From contig NZ_JAKEVM010000020.1 in NCBI RefSeq assembly GCF_022398475.1, positions 1-45,040 on the forward strand: DNA of 45,040 bases. The letters are read 5' to 3'. The first letter of the stretch is position 1; each line of letters begins with the position of its first letter. The notes beneath the pieces were generated by a model. That model saw only the letters and a list, made by a program, of their open reading frames with translations, was not told the DNA's origin and ran no database searches. Shown one piece after another: positions 44,902-45,040 of the stretch. The position numbers were made by a program, and so were the translations under genes. Source of the stretch: Pseudoalteromonas shioyasakiensis (GTDB lineage: Bacteria; Pseudomonadota; Gammaproteobacteria; Enterobacterales; Alteromonadaceae).

Positions 44902-45040
44902 GATAATTTTGTAAACAACACTTTAGATTTAATGGAATTGAATTATAAGAGGCGACCTATTTAGTTGACCCTTTATCACTTTTCTTTTTCTCAAACCTAA
45001 TAAAGGTAAAATTAAACAATAAGATTAATCCAATAAATAT

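Larger units (their letters stand above)
44623..45040. other. Gene-free right edge with hairpin and repeats
   Basis: No gene is visible. It contains a hairpin after the adaptor gene, an AAGACAAGACCCC-type AT/GC transition at about 44738-44757, and three related copies of a TTTGG...GTTATGAC motif. The next gene lies beyond the window. Confidence 0.5.

Noticed and set aside
1..45040. Search for tRNA genes, prophage, toxin-antitoxin, restriction or other defence genes
   Set aside because: None recognised; apart from the RAYT gene all sizeable frames belong to core or ordinary envelope and transport genes.

Overview
The window looks like a chromosomal core segment of a marine gammaproteobacterium of the order Alteromonadales, most likely Pseudoalteromonas. 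The evidence is gene content, protein style and AT-leaning base composition; no species can be named from sequence alone. Almost every base lies in housekeeping genes. I see no prophage, CRISPR array, integron, toxin-antitoxin or defence island. The one clear mobile-type gene is a solitary Y1/HUH transposase of the REP-associated (RAYT) kind at the left edge.

Layout: (1) 1-1782: the RAYT gene with flanking inverted repeats, then the SRP 4.5S RNA gene (minus strand) with promoter and terminator. (2) 1783-8616: a DUF3014-type membrane-anchored protein, a patatin-like phospholipase, a KefB/CPA2-type cation:proton antiporter, a GGDEF diguanylate cyclase behind a sigma54-like promoter, a small membrane protein and tilS. 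(3) 8708-14924 (minus): lpxB-rnhB-dnaE-accA. (4) 15347-21737 (plus): cydA-cydB-cydX-cydD-cydC, i.e. bd oxidase and the exporter needed for its assembly in one overlapping operon. (5) 21734-35118 (minus): a short RlpA-like lipoprotein, then, in transcription order from the right, rpsB-tsf, pyrH-frr, uppS-cdsA-dxr-rseP-bamA-skp-lpxD-fabZ-lpxA. (6) 35390-39643 (plus): map-glnD-dapD, divergent from rpsB. (7) 39644-45040: a heptamer tandem repeat, an orphan small membrane-anchored protein, an RND pump with its periplasmic adaptor, and a gene-free right edge with a three-copy repeat.

The genes form an envelope-building block: undecaprenyl-PP and MEP isoprenoid steps (uppS, dxr), phospholipid and fatty acid synthesis (cdsA, fabZ, accA), lipid A (lpxD, lpxA, lpxB), outer-membrane assembly (bamA, skp) and envelope stress proteolysis (rseP), joined to translation (rpsB, tsf, frr, map, tilS). 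In Escherichia coli lpxA and lpxB are adjacent. Here the cyd operon and the rlpA-like gene separate them, with a terminator after lpxA.

The most useful second-look items are mostly regulatory: three copies of an 8-mer (TGAAACTT) around the cydA promoter, a sigma54-like promoter before the diguanylate cyclase, terminators abutting or overlapping the next promoter (accA/tilS, tsf/pyrH), a strong terminator between frr and uppS, the heptamer repeat after dapD, and the repeats at both window edges. I did not find a convincing wholly new system.
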